Source of the DNA: DATFYI01 sp035315125
GTDB lineage: Bacteria; Chloroflexota; Anaerolineae; Anaerolineales; Anaerolineaceae
Length of the DNA stretch: 9,188 bases
Assembly: GCA_035315125.1 (NCBI GenBank)
Contig: DATFYI010000172.1
Coordinates: forward strand, 1 to 9,188
Reading direction: 5' to 3'
Part shown: in pieces, positions 1 through 6,056 of the stretch
How the letters are laid out: every line of letters begins with the position of its first letter
Numbering within the stretch: the stretch's first letter is position 1
The notes under the pieces: generated by a model
What the model saw: only the letters and a program-made list of their open reading frames with translations
Database searches by the model: none
Told to the model about the DNA's origin: nothing
Translations under genes and position numbers: made by a program

Positions 1-114
1 GTTAAATTTTCACTGTGGGATGAAGTTCACGGCAAGATGATTGGCTTCAGGGATTTAAGGGCCTATCAAACTATACCCATACGGGCGACTACAAAACGTT
101 CATTCAATAAATAA
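1..114 (+). CDS. C-terminal tail of an unidentified protein, cut by the left edge
   Basis: A reading frame is open from the first base and ends at TAA 112-114, giving 37 residues with an ordinary mixed composition (contains SLWDEVHGKMIGFRDL and ends KRSFNK). I do not recognise the family. A hairpin followed by a T-rich run lies about 30 bases downstream, as expected for the end of a transcription unit, which supports this being a real gene end. The fragment is short enough that a chance open frame remains possible. Confidence 0.4.
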   Translation, partial: VKFSLWDEVHGKMIGFRDLRAYQTIPIRATTKRSFNK

Positions 115-143
115 GATCATTTACCTGTCGGGTAGAATCCAAC

Positions 144-187
144 ACTTCCCTTCTCCTTCTGTTCGATTGGTGAGGGGAAGTTCTTTT
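144..187 (+). terminator. Probable intrinsic terminator after the upstream partial gene
   Basis: Bases 144-153 (ACTTCCCTTC) pair with 172-181 (GAGGGGAAGT): ten pairs including one T-G wobble. Two more C-G pairs can form inside across a mismatch, leaving a loop of about 12 bases. The stem runs straight into TTCTTTT (181-187). The T-run is interrupted by one C, so efficiency is uncertain, but position and shape fit a Rho-independent terminator. Confidence 0.55.
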
Positions 188-242
188 AGTCAATTCGAGC
201 TTACTTCATTGCTATTGGATTGGAATAGTGAAGGCTTCTCCT

Positions 243-258
243 TGTGATTATTATCACA
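243..258. promoter_or_regulatory. CRP/FNR-family operator, perfect TGTGA-N6-TCACA
   Basis: The bases TGTGA (243-247), TTATTA (248-253) and TCACA (254-258) match the core recognition sequence of CRP-type regulators exactly. FNR-type sites (TTGAT-N4-ATCAA) differ by one base per half, so the family is clearer than the member. The centre (250/251) is about 95 bases upstream of the start implied by the 311-339 promoter. If a weak extended -10 at about 277-285 is used instead, the centre is near -41.5, the usual activator position. Confidence 0.5.
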
Positions 259-263
259 TATTT

Positions 264-281
264 GATATGACAGATATGACA
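264..281. repeat. Tandem 9-bp direct repeat GATATGACA x2
   Basis: GATATGACA occurs at 264-272 and again, without a gap, at 273-281. It lies just downstream of the CRP-like dyad and upstream of the predicted promoter of the CBS gene. It could be a pair of binding half-sites for a regulator that binds in tandem, or a chance duplication. Confidence 0.6.
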
Positions 282-310
282 TTAATCACGTTATTTATTC
301 TTAAATTAAC

Positions 311-339
311 TTGAAAATATCGCTATTGCGGGTTAATAT
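311..339 (+). promoter_or_regulatory. Probable sigma-70-type promoter of the CBS gene
   Basis: TTGAAA (311-316, five of six consensus bases) and TAATAT (334-339, four of six) are separated by 17 bases. The implied start is near 346, leaving a leader of about 78 bases. The -10 is weak, which would fit dependence on the activator-like site upstream. Confidence 0.4.
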
Positions 340-409
340 TAAAAAGCTATTTATATGATCTCAAAAGTCGACTTATAAAACCGATTCCAGTGTCTTTTTT
401 CAACTTTAG

Positions 410-416
410 AAAGGAG
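410..416 (+). promoter_or_regulatory. Ribosome binding site of the CBS gene
   Basis: AAAGGAG ends seven bases before the ATG at 424. This fixes the start of the CBS protein. Confidence 0.75.
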
Positions 417-423
417 CAGCAAT

Positions 424-867
424 ATGACGACCGTCAGCCAGGTACTACTCCAAAAAGGACCGGATGTTTGGCAGGTCTCACCGGATACTACCCTGCGCGC
501 AGCTTTGAAACTGATGAGCCAGAAAAAGATCGGGGCCGTAATGGTCTGCCAGGGCGAAAAGGTTGTTGGAATATTTTCCGAACGTGACTTCGCCAGAACG
601 GTAGCCGAGGAAGAAAATCTGGCGCTGGATACTCCTGTCAATAAGCTGATGACTGAGCTGATTTTCTACGTGGATCCAGAAAAGTCGATGGATGACTGCA
701 TGGCGCTCATGACCGAAAAACACATCCGGCACTTGCCAGTAATTCAAAATGGACATTTAACAGGTTTGATCTCAATCGGTGATGTCGTAAAAGAAATCAT
801 CACCGAAAAGGATATTTCCATCCATTCACTCGAAAATTACATTCTGGGCCGAGATTACAACCAATAA
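424..867 (+). CDS. Two-CBS-domain protein, predicted adenine-nucleotide sensor
   Basis: The 147-residue protein is made of a tandem CBS pair (Bateman module) and little else. The first CBS spans about residues 8-62 and ends with the typical GIFSERDFAR. The second spans about 73-128, with IRHLPVI and GLISIGDVV. The tail (about 129-147, LENYILGRDY) is the short helix often seen after stand-alone CBS pairs. The family commonly binds AMP, ATP, NAD or related ligands; no effector domain is attached, so any partner must be separate. There are no signal or membrane segments, so it is cytosolic. The gene appears to be transcribed alone and converges on the DUF2089 gene. A CRP/FNR-type site upstream suggests control by energy or oxygen status, which would suit a nucleotide sensor. 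The specific ligand cannot be read from the sequence. Confidence 0.85.
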   Translation: MTTVSQVLLQKGPDVWQVSPDTTLRAALKLMSQKKIGAVMVCQGEKVVGIFSERDFARTVAEEENLALDTPVNKLMTELIFYVDPEKSMDDCMALMTEKHIRHLPVIQNGHLTGLISIGDVVKEIITEKDISIHSLENYILGRDYNQ

Positions 868-879
868 ACCTGGTTATTG

Positions 880-899
880 TTTTTATTCATGAATAAAAA
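880..899. terminator. Possible bidirectional terminator between convergent genes
   Basis: A perfect 20-base palindrome with arms TTTTTATTCA / TGAATAAAAA gives an eight-pair stem closed by CATG, with a T-run on either strand (A-run at 895-901, T-run at 880-884). It lies between the convergent ends of the CBS and DUF2089 genes. All pairs next to the loop are A-T, so the hairpin is weak. The call rests mainly on position and symmetry. Confidence 0.35.
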
Positions 900-956
900 A
901 AGCTAATAGTATCCCCCGTTCACCAGGGGCTGTCACTATGCTGTTATATTCGATGC

Positions 957-1295
957 TTACTCAGCATCTCTTAATAAATGTCTCTGCTCATCCAGGGATA
1001 AAATTTGCTCGCTGCCATGGTCGCCGGTTTCGGATGCCAGTACCCGAATGATCTCATTGAACCGGTTCCTTAGAGTAGGATAGGATAGATTTAATTCTTT
1101 TTGAAGGCGGGTAAAACGTCCTTCGCAACGGACAAAATTAAGCAAGAATTGGGTCTGTTCGGGCGTCAATTTAGAAAAAGGCCCGACCGGTATCTGAAAA
1201 ACTCCCTGGAGAGTAGTGTTGCATTGAGAACAGTGCAATTGGGTAACGGTTAGCTCACCACCACAAACAGGACAGTTAATCAAAGACTGTCTCAT
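957..1295 (-). CDS. DUF2089 family protein (zinc ribbon plus HTH-like helix)
   Basis: This is a 112-residue protein with an N-terminal four-cysteine zinc ribbon (CPVC at 8-11, HCSQC at 21-25). A helical region at about 60-83 (RFTRLQKELNLSYPTLRNRF) looks like the recognition part of a helix-turn-helix. This layout, including the phrase FxRCEGRFxxLQKELxLSYPTxRxR, is that of DUF2089, whose function is not established; a small DNA-binding regulator is the usual guess. I chose the ATG at 1295 over a GTG at 1313 because AGGAGG (1301-1306) sits five bases before it, and the extra six residues would cover that site. It is transcribed in the same direction as the repair unit behind it but is separated by 226 bases with its own predicted promoter, so it is probably independent and possibly autoregulated. 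Confidence 0.85.
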   Translation of the reverse strand: MRQSLINCPVCGGELTVTQLHCSQCNTTLQGVFQIPVGPFSKLTPEQTQFLLNFVRCEGRFTRLQKELNLSYPTLRNRFNEIIRVLASETGDHGSEQILSLDEQRHLLRDAE

Positions 1296-1300
1296 ATATT

Positions 1301-1306
1301 CCTCCT
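1301..1306 (-). promoter_or_regulatory. Perfect Shine-Dalgarno deciding the DUF2089 start
   Basis: On the minus strand AGGAGG is followed by five bases (AATAT) and then ATG at 1295-1293. This places initiation at 1295 and rules out the upstream GTG at 1313. Confidence 0.85.
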
Positions 1307-1406
1307 GTTGCACCTGCCAATACCTGTTTTATTAACAGACTTCGGATTCATGGCGAAGCGGCGAAAACTACTATTTTTTTGGAGTTTTTTCGGGGTTATA
1401 AAAATA

Positions 1407-1434
1407 ATTCTAGCGACAAATTGACAAAAGTCAA
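1407..1434 (-). promoter_or_regulatory. Probable promoter of the DUF2089 gene, -35 inside a palindrome
   Basis: Read on the minus strand, TTGACT (1434-1429) and TAGAAT (1412-1407) each match consensus at five of six bases, with a 16-base spacer. The implied start is near 1400, giving a leader of about 105 bases. That leader contains two five-pair hairpins (1340-1358 and 1324-1338) but no riboswitch class I recognise. The -35 is part of the inverted repeat ATTGAC-AAAA-GTCAAT at 1420-1435, a possible operator. Confidence 0.45.
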
Positions 1435-1521
1435 TATATCGTTAGGTTTTTTCAAATAAAACTTGCACTTTTATCAATAATCCCCTGTAAGATTTGGAAA
1501 ATATTAAGCTATTTCAGGTTA

Positions 1522-1884
1522 TTAATCTGAATAAAGCTCGGCCAATAAATACCAGCCCCCTTTGCGATCATCCACGCTATTGGGAGATCGATCATAGTAA
1601 AGCTCAAAAATCCTGCCACCGTTATCCTGGACCCTGAAATAGAAACGCCCTACTCCCCAGGAACCTTTCAGGCTGGCTCTTTGTGAATGTTTGGGGCGCA
1701 TATTACGGGCCATCTTACCACGTCGCTGGTAATCCCGCCATTCCTCCAACAATTTTTCTACACGGAAGATGTTTCCCTGCCAGCGAAACCCTTGCGGACA
1801 GGGCGGGCTTTTTTCCAGTACCGGTGATTCGTCAAAAAACACTTCAATTGACTCATCAATAAAATGATACGCCTGATCCGGCAT
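1522..1884 (-). CDS. DUF6504 family protein, partner of the radical SAM gene
   Basis: This 120-residue protein resembles the DUF6504 family throughout. It has an N-terminal IDESIEVFFDESPVLEKSP, a central WRDYQRRGKMARNMRPKH (about 49-66), GSWGVGRFYFRV (about 74-85) and a C-terminal FELYYDRSP...GGWYLL. The biochemical role is unknown. From memory, members are often found near translesion-polymerase or other DNA-repair genes, which agrees with the upstream partner here. The basic, conserved RRGKMARNMRP stretch could contact nucleic acid, but that is inference. The ATG lies seven bases after the radical SAM stop, and a GGTGAG site (1891-1896) overlaps that stop, so the two are almost certainly co-transcribed and translationally coupled. 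No transmembrane or signal segments are seen. No clear terminator follows the gene. Confidence 0.8.
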   Translation of the reverse strand: MPDQAYHFIDESIEVFFDESPVLEKSPPCPQGFRWQGNIFRVEKLLEEWRDYQRRGKMARNMRPKHSQRASLKGSWGVGRFYFRVQDNGGRIFELYYDRSPNSVDDRKGGWYLLAELYSD

Positions 1885-1891
1885 GTCTGTC

Positions 1892-3082
1892 TCACCAAAG
1901 GCTCATTTGAGTGGAAGGACGTTTTCCATCTAATAGGATAAAAGGAGCTGCCCTGGAGGTATGCACCCCCAACGCACTCAGGTCCTCCAGGCTTTTAAAC
2001 TTGCCTGAACGGCGTGCGGAAAGAATCGCATGGGCGCCAATCGGGCCTATCCCAGGAATTCGCAACAATGCGGAGTAATCGGCCTGGTTGATATCCACCG
2101 GAGCCTGGCTGAGATTGCGGCGCGCCCAGGCTAATTTAGGATCAACCTCCAGATCGAGATTACCAGATGGATCATAGCAAAAATCCTCAAAATGAAAGCC
2201 ATAATCCCGCAGCAGAAAATCTGCCTGATATAAGCGGTTCTGTCGCCAGGGCTGGATGGGTGGCTCGTTTTCAAGGGGCGTTTCGGGCACTGGATGGAAA
2301 CCCGAGAAATAGACCCGGGTCAGATGCAAGTTGTTGTGCAGGTATGCGCTGGTCTGAAGAAGCTCCTCATCGCTTTCACCGGCGCCGCCAGCCACAAACT
2401 GGGTCGTACTGGAAGGCCAGCGGCCTTTCCAGCCATGCTGGGAAGTATTCTTACGCCGTATTTCCTCAACCCAACGCAAAGGAGTAAGTAACTCTTCTAT
2501 ATTTCCTTTTTGAGGCGCCAGGAGGGCCAGGCGCTTCGAATTAGGGGCTTCCAGGTTGATCGAAACCCGATCGGCCAACTGCATGGCGCGCTCCACCTGG
2601 GCGCGCTCAGCCCCTGGCATAATCTTCAAATGCAAATAGCCCGGATAGCCCAGGCGTTTTCGCAAGATCTCGGCGGTATCGAGCAGCCGGTCTTGTGTAA
2701 GCAGGCCACCGCCCGCCACGCCAGAGCTCAAGAAAAGACCTCTAACGGCACCTTTCTGCCAGAGCTGAATAAAAGTCCTGGCCAGCTCATCTGGCAGAAA
2801 GGTCTGCCGGCGAAAATCGCGACCTGCCCTGAAGCAGCAATAGGCGCAGTTCTTTTCACAGGCTGAAGTCAACAGTGTTTTCAGCATGGCCATATGTTGG
2901 CCATTTGGCATGGCCGCCTGGTAAATGGGCAGTTCCATTTTGTGGCGGGGCACATATTGAGCAGCGCGGTTGTCTTCTTCGCTGATGACCGGACAAGCGC
3001 TGCCCTTTATTTTCTCGACATGCTCATCGATCTCATCATCCATATAATCAGCAATCTGGGCCAGCTTTTCCAGGCTATCCAT
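1892..3082 (-). CDS. Radical SAM protein with HhH domain, putative DNA modification/repair enzyme
   Basis: From ATG 3082 the protein has 396 residues. A CX3CX2C motif (C75, C79, C82, in ACEKNCAYCCFR) supplies the three ligands of the radical SAM 4Fe-4S cluster. A TIM-barrel-like region runs to about 300. Residues 328-375 form a ComEA-type helix-hairpin-helix (VDINQADYSALLRIPGIGP), a non-specific DNA-binding fold. The overall pattern is that of radical SAM proteins annotated as putative DNA modification/repair (TIGR03916-like); the reaction is unknown. The last five residues, QMSLW, resemble the beta-sliding-clamp motif (QL[SD]LF; MutS has QMSLL). The frame can be extended 12 residues to a TTG at 3118, but that TTG is the first half of the -35 hexamer TTGACA, so I prefer 3082. 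Coupled downstream to DUF6504; its own promoter separates it from ddl. Confidence 0.85.
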   Translation of the reverse strand: MDSLEKLAQIADYMDDEIDEHVEKIKGSACPVISEEDNRAAQYVPRHKMELPIYQAAMPNGQHMAMLKTLLTSACEKNCAYCCFRAGRDFRRQTFLPDELARTFIQLWQKGAVRGLFLSSGVAGGGLLTQDRLLDTAEILRKRLGYPGYLHLKIMPGAERAQVERAMQLADRVSINLEAPNSKRLALLAPQKGNIEELLTPLRWVEEIRRKNTSQHGWKGRWPSSTTQFVAGGAGESDEELLQTSAYLHNNLHLTRVYFSGFHPVPETPLENEPPIQPWRQNRLYQADFLLRDYGFHFEDFCYDPSGNLDLEVDPKLAWARRNLSQAPVDINQADYSALLRIPGIGPIGAHAILSARRSGKFKSLEDLSALGVHTSRAAPFILLDGKRPSTQMSLW

Positions 3083-3088
3083 GCCTTT

Positions 3089-3118
3089 ATTATAGAACGC
3101 GCTTTCTAGCCTTGTCAA
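3089..3118 (-). promoter_or_regulatory. Full-consensus sigma-70 promoter giving a leaderless radical SAM mRNA
   Basis: On the minus strand TTGACA (3118-3113) is followed by 18 bases and TATAAT (3094-3089), both perfect matches. Six bases (AAAGGC) then separate the -10 from the ATG at 3082, so the predicted +1 is the A of the start codon. No Shine-Dalgarno would be needed or transcribed. The arrangement makes the two-gene repair unit independent of the ddl operon upstream. Confidence 0.8.
3093..3108. promoter_or_regulatory. Palindromic operator candidate in the promoter spacer (LexA-like)
   Basis: TAGAACGCGCTTTCTA is symmetrical at seven of eight base pairs. It contains GAAC-GCGC-TTTC, one base away from the Gram-positive SOS box core GAAC-N4-GTTC. 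It fills the space between the -35 and -10 hexamers, where a bound repressor would exclude RNA polymerase. The link to LexA is inference from the motif and from the repair-like gene it would control. Confidence 0.4.
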
Positions 3119-3174
3119 TGGGAATTTTCTAAGTTGCAGATATTCCCTGATTTACCTGGATCGGCCTGGATTTT

Positions 3175-4365
3175 TCACTTGCCAGAATTTTTTGGAGAAG
3201 ATTGAAGCGCCTCACGCCCCAGAAATACCGGGGTGCTATAAGTATACGTAGTTTGCTGTTTGGCCTCATAGGCTTCCAGGGCGAAGTTGATGAGCCGATC
3301 GATCAGCTCGCTAAATTTAATCCCGGATGCTTCCCAAAGGTAAAATGCCAATGAGCCCGGCAGTGTGTTGAGCTCATTCACGTAGAATTTTTCTTCTTTC
3401 AGATCCACCAGAAAATCTACCCTTGAAATACCCGATCCATTGATAGCCTTAAAGGCGGTAATGGCCGCATTTTGGATTCGGGCGGTAAATTCTGGTGAAA
3501 TGGGGGCCGGCATTTTGCGCGTGGCGCCCTTCATGCCCAACGCTTTATTGCCGGACAGGTATTTATCCTCATATTTCAAGAATTCACTGAGGGTGATCGG
3601 CTGTTCACAGACGGAGGCCTGATATTGATTAAAGCCAATGACGGAACAATTAATCTCAACACAATCGGTCTGGGCTGCTTCAACCAGTACTTGATAACCA
3701 TAAATGAGCGCAACTTCAATGGCATTTCGCAGTTCCGTTTCATCCGTCACGCGAGAAATGCCAATACTTGAGCCTAATTCAGCCGGCTTTACAAACATCG
3801 GATAATTGAATTTGCAATTGATGTCGGCGATTACTTTTTCATGATCTATCTGCCAATCATAACGATTAAATCCAATAAAATCGATGACGGGTAATCCAGC
3901 ACTTTGCAGCACAGCTTTGGAAGCAATTTTATTCATGCCAATGGCTGAACTGAGCACTCCACAACCAACATAGGGCACTTTTGCAATTTCAAAAGCTCCC
4001 TGTATCGTCCCATCTTCACCATTCGTTCCATGAAAGGCCGGGAAGAATACGTCAATCGGAATAATAGATGGTCGATTGAAAATACCTTTGCTGTTTACTT
4101 TTATCAGTGCGCCTTTTTCCGGCATGGATGGATTGAGGCAAACCGCATCACAACTGCGAATAATCTCGGCCTGGCTTTTTTTGTAAAAATCGAGATCTAA
4201 TAAATTGCCGCCGGTCAACCACTCTCCACTTTTCGCTATATAGATTGGAACAACCTCATATTTTTCCTTATTCATGGCAGCTATGATCTGCTGGGCTGTC
4301 AGAACCGATATTTCATGTTCAACAGACCTTCCGCCAAAAACAATACCTATGCGATACTGGCTCAT
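3175..4365 (-). CDS. ddl: D-alanine--D-alanine ligase
   Basis: This ATP-grasp ligase joins two D-alanines for peptidoglycan precursors. All key residues of the family are visible in its 396 residues: GGRSVEHEIS near the start (E16, binds the first D-Ala), FHGTNGEDG (111-119), VKPAELGSSIG with S199, the omega-loop KY pair K268-Y269, and the metal ligands D317, E331 and N333 in FYVNELNTLPGS. The tyrosine at 269 is the D-Ala-D-Ala type; D-Ala-D-Lac ligases of the VanA kind have a different loop. The protein is somewhat longer than the common 300-370, with a C-terminal tail of roughly 30 residues. GGAGGG (4369-4374) lies three bases before the ATG. It is the last gene of the hydrolase/Mur-ligase operon, 44 bases behind it, so it may serve that cassette rather than be the housekeeping copy. 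Confidence 0.93.
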   Translation of the reverse strand: MSQYRIGIVFGGRSVEHEISVLTAQQIIAAMNKEKYEVVPIYIAKSGEWLTGGNLLDLDFYKKSQAEIIRSCDAVCLNPSMPEKGALIKVNSKGIFNRPSIIPIDVFFPAFHGTNGEDGTIQGAFEIAKVPYVGCGVLSSAIGMNKIASKAVLQSAGLPVIDFIGFNRYDWQIDHEKVIADINCKFNYPMFVKPAELGSSIGISRVTDETELRNAIEVALIYGYQVLVEAAQTDCVEINCSVIGFNQYQASVCEQPITLSEFLKYEDKYLSGNKALGMKGATRKMPAPISPEFTARIQNAAITAFKAINGSGISRVDFLVDLKEEKFYVNELNTLPGSLAFYLWEASGIKFSELIDRLINFALEAYEAKQQTTYTYSTPVFLGREALQSSPKNSGK

Positions 4366-4409
4366 AATCCCTCCAATTTAGTTTATTTGATACTCACTGC
4401 CCGGCAACA

Positions 4410-6056
4410 TTACTCGGAATAATTATCCGGCAAATCATTGGAAAATAAAACGGTATCCCCTGGGCTGGTGATGTGAGCAAGCTCTTTCGTGGCTTCTTTC
4501 AGATCAGGAACAACCATCATCCGGTCACTGGGAAAATTACAGGACTGTAGGCCGGCCTGAATTGGCTGCGTTTGTTTCAAGCCTACCAGAATCACATGGC
4601 TGCAAACCCTGGCGATGTGCTCACCGAAACGGTAATTTTCTTCATACTCTACTTCACCCAGCTCAATAATGCCAGGGGTAACGATTATTTTTCCTGCTGC
4701 TGCTATCTTCTCAAGCAAATCTAAAGCATTGTGGACACCAACAATATTTGAGTTATAAGAATCATCAATAATCGTTATTCCATTTTCAGTTTTAATAAGT
4801 TGTAAGCGGTGCGGGATGGCAGGGATGGAAGAATAATTTCGGACGATTTCGTCAAGACTGATATCAAATTGCAGAGCGACCAGGGTAGCTGCAAGAACGT
4901 TGAGGACGTTGTGGAAACTCAATAGGGGTATTTGTACTTTTCTGGGGATTTCTCCCTCTACCTGTAACTGAAACGATGTTCCGTTTATGGAATATTCAAT
5001 ATCTGAAGCGCTGGCATCCAGCAAGGAATTATATGAGGTAATTCCATATTTCAAGACCGGATGCCCTTCGTTTTTTGCCCGGTCGGCCAGGGCAGCACAA
5101 AGTGGATTATCCGCATAAATAACCAGCGTGCCATGTGGAGGCAATCCCTGAACAATTTCATATTTCGCTCTGGCCACAGCATCCAGAGTTCCGAACCGTT
5201 CAAGATGTTGAGGGCCAACTTCCGTAATGACGGCTAGATCAGGGTGTACCAAATTACATATTTTTTTAATTTCACCGGGTACATAGGCACCCATTTCAAC
5301 CACAAAAACCTGGTGGAATGGTTTTAAGTTTTCTCGAATTGCCCTGACAATACCCAAAAACGTGTTATAGCTTTGCGGCGTTGGCAGAGTGTTGTATTTT
5401 GATTGTAAGAAATGACTGGTAATTACTTTTGTGGTGGTTTTTCCATAACTGCCGGTAATACCAATTTTTATTAATTTATTGTTTTCAGCCAGAATCGACC
5501 TGGCGGATTGTTCGTACCGCCAGCGAATGATGGTTTCAACGGGTGTAAGGATTAAATTGCCCAGTAACAGGCAGGCAATTGCCAGAATGGGAGCGGCAAT
5601 TATGATTACAGAATTGAGAATGGCTTGCAGGAATAGCTGGTTGTTTGACCCAATAAGAAACGCAAATAAGACCGAAAGCATCAAAGCGAGCAGGCTTGCA
5701 GCGCAGATGATGCGTTTGGCGCGATTTGTGTACACTAAAGGTTTTTTGGCTTCGGGAATTTCTTGATGGGTTCTAAGCGTGGCAATAAAACACAACGATG
5801 AGCTGATGAGCAAATTGGCTCGAATAGAGTTTGTGAAGAGTGTTGCAATCATCACTAAAACCAAAGCAATCAGCGTGGCTGCGATCAAATTTGGTCCAAA
5901 TAACCGTTTACGAGACCCAATTGCCCAATGAATCAGGCGGCTGGGTTGGTATTCTTCCAACTGAAAAATATGGAGCGCACGCCTACAAAACCAGATCAAG
6001 GATGTGGTATAAAGCCCTACAAATACGACCGCAAGGATAAGATTAATACTATTCAT
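4410..6056 (-). CDS. Membrane-anchored MurF-like Mur ligase
   Basis: From ATG 6056 the protein has 548 residues. Instead of the UDP-MurNAc-tripeptide-binding domain of MurF, residues 1-175 hold about five hydrophobic segments (roughly 3-22, 56-74, 81-94, 116-136 and 141-170). A Mur ligase core follows: P-loop GITGSYGKTTT (199-209), EMGAYVPGEI (254-263), VITEVGPQHLERFGTLDAVARAK (277-298, a Lys equivalent to the carbamylated one), then HRLQ and DDSYNSN (430-436), the MurF-type signature. The C-terminal domain lacks the usual KGSR-like motif and ends VLFSNDLPDNYSE. It should activate a carboxylate with ATP and add an amino compound, most likely the dipeptide from the adjacent Ddl, to a membrane-located acceptor. 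The ATG overlaps the stop of the hydrolase gene (ATGA, 6056-6053). A TTG at 6095 without a Shine-Dalgarno would add 13 residues and was not chosen. I cannot tell the acceptor from the sequence. Confidence 0.85.
   Translation of the reverse strand: MNSINLILAVVFVGLYTTSLIWFCRRALHIFQLEEYQPSRLIHWAIGSRKRLFGPNLIAATLIALVLVMIATLFTNSIRANLLISSSLCFIATLRTHQEIPEAKKPLVYTNRAKRIICAASLLALMLSVLFAFLIGSNNQLFLQAILNSVIIIAAPILAIACLLLGNLILTPVETIIRWRYEQSARSILAENNKLIKIGITGSYGKTTTKVITSHFLQSKYNTLPTPQSYNTFLGIVRAIRENLKPFHQVFVVEMGAYVPGEIKKICNLVHPDLAVITEVGPQHLERFGTLDAVARAKYEIVQGLPPHGTLVIYADNPLCAALADRAKNEGHPVLKYGITSYNSLLDASASDIEYSINGTSFQLQVEGEIPRKVQIPLLSFHNVLNVLAATLVALQFDISLDEIVRNYSSIPAIPHRLQLIKTENGITIIDDSYNSNIVGVHNALDLLEKIAAAGKIIVTPGIIELGEVEYEENYRFGEHIARVCSHVILVGLKQTQPIQAGLQSCNFPSDRMMVVPDLKEATKELAHITSPGDTVLFSNDLPDNYSE

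Larger units (their letters stand above)
115..423. other. 309-base intergenic region upstream of the CBS gene
   Basis: No convincing open frame is present here. It holds the terminator at 144-187, a CRP/FNR-type dyad (243-258), a 9-bp tandem repeat (264-281), a probable promoter near 311-339 and the ribosome binding site at 410-416. Bases 188-242 show nothing I can name. The stretch from 240 to about 380 is strongly A/T-rich, as is usual for a control region. Confidence 0.6.

Noticed and set aside
912..929. CCCC/GGGG hairpin as terminator of the DUF2089 gene
   Set aside because: Only four or five pairs form, and the T-run on the minus strand lies more than ten bases past the stem; the palindrome at 880-899 is a better candidate.
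1296..1313. DUF2089 start at GTG 1313
   Set aside because: It would place AGGAGG inside the coding region; that site is ideally spaced for the ATG at 1295.
2167..3109. Plus-strand open frames opposite the radical SAM gene
   Set aside because: They have no family features and low-complexity or unlikely compositions, and the minus-strand protein in the same place has clear catalytic and HhH motifs.
3083..3118. Longer radical SAM protein starting at TTG 3118
   Set aside because: The TTG is the start of a perfect -35 TTGACA and the extra codons contain the perfect -10; no ribosome binding site precedes it.
3155..3171. CCTGGAT direct repeat downstream of ddl
   Set aside because: Two 7-base copies three bases apart are too short to separate from chance; no mobile-element context.
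3175..4365. VanA-type D-Ala-D-Lac ligase or vancomycin-resistance cluster
   Set aside because: The omega loop carries the K-Y pair of D-Ala-D-Ala ligases, and no vanH, vanX or vanRS-like genes are nearby.
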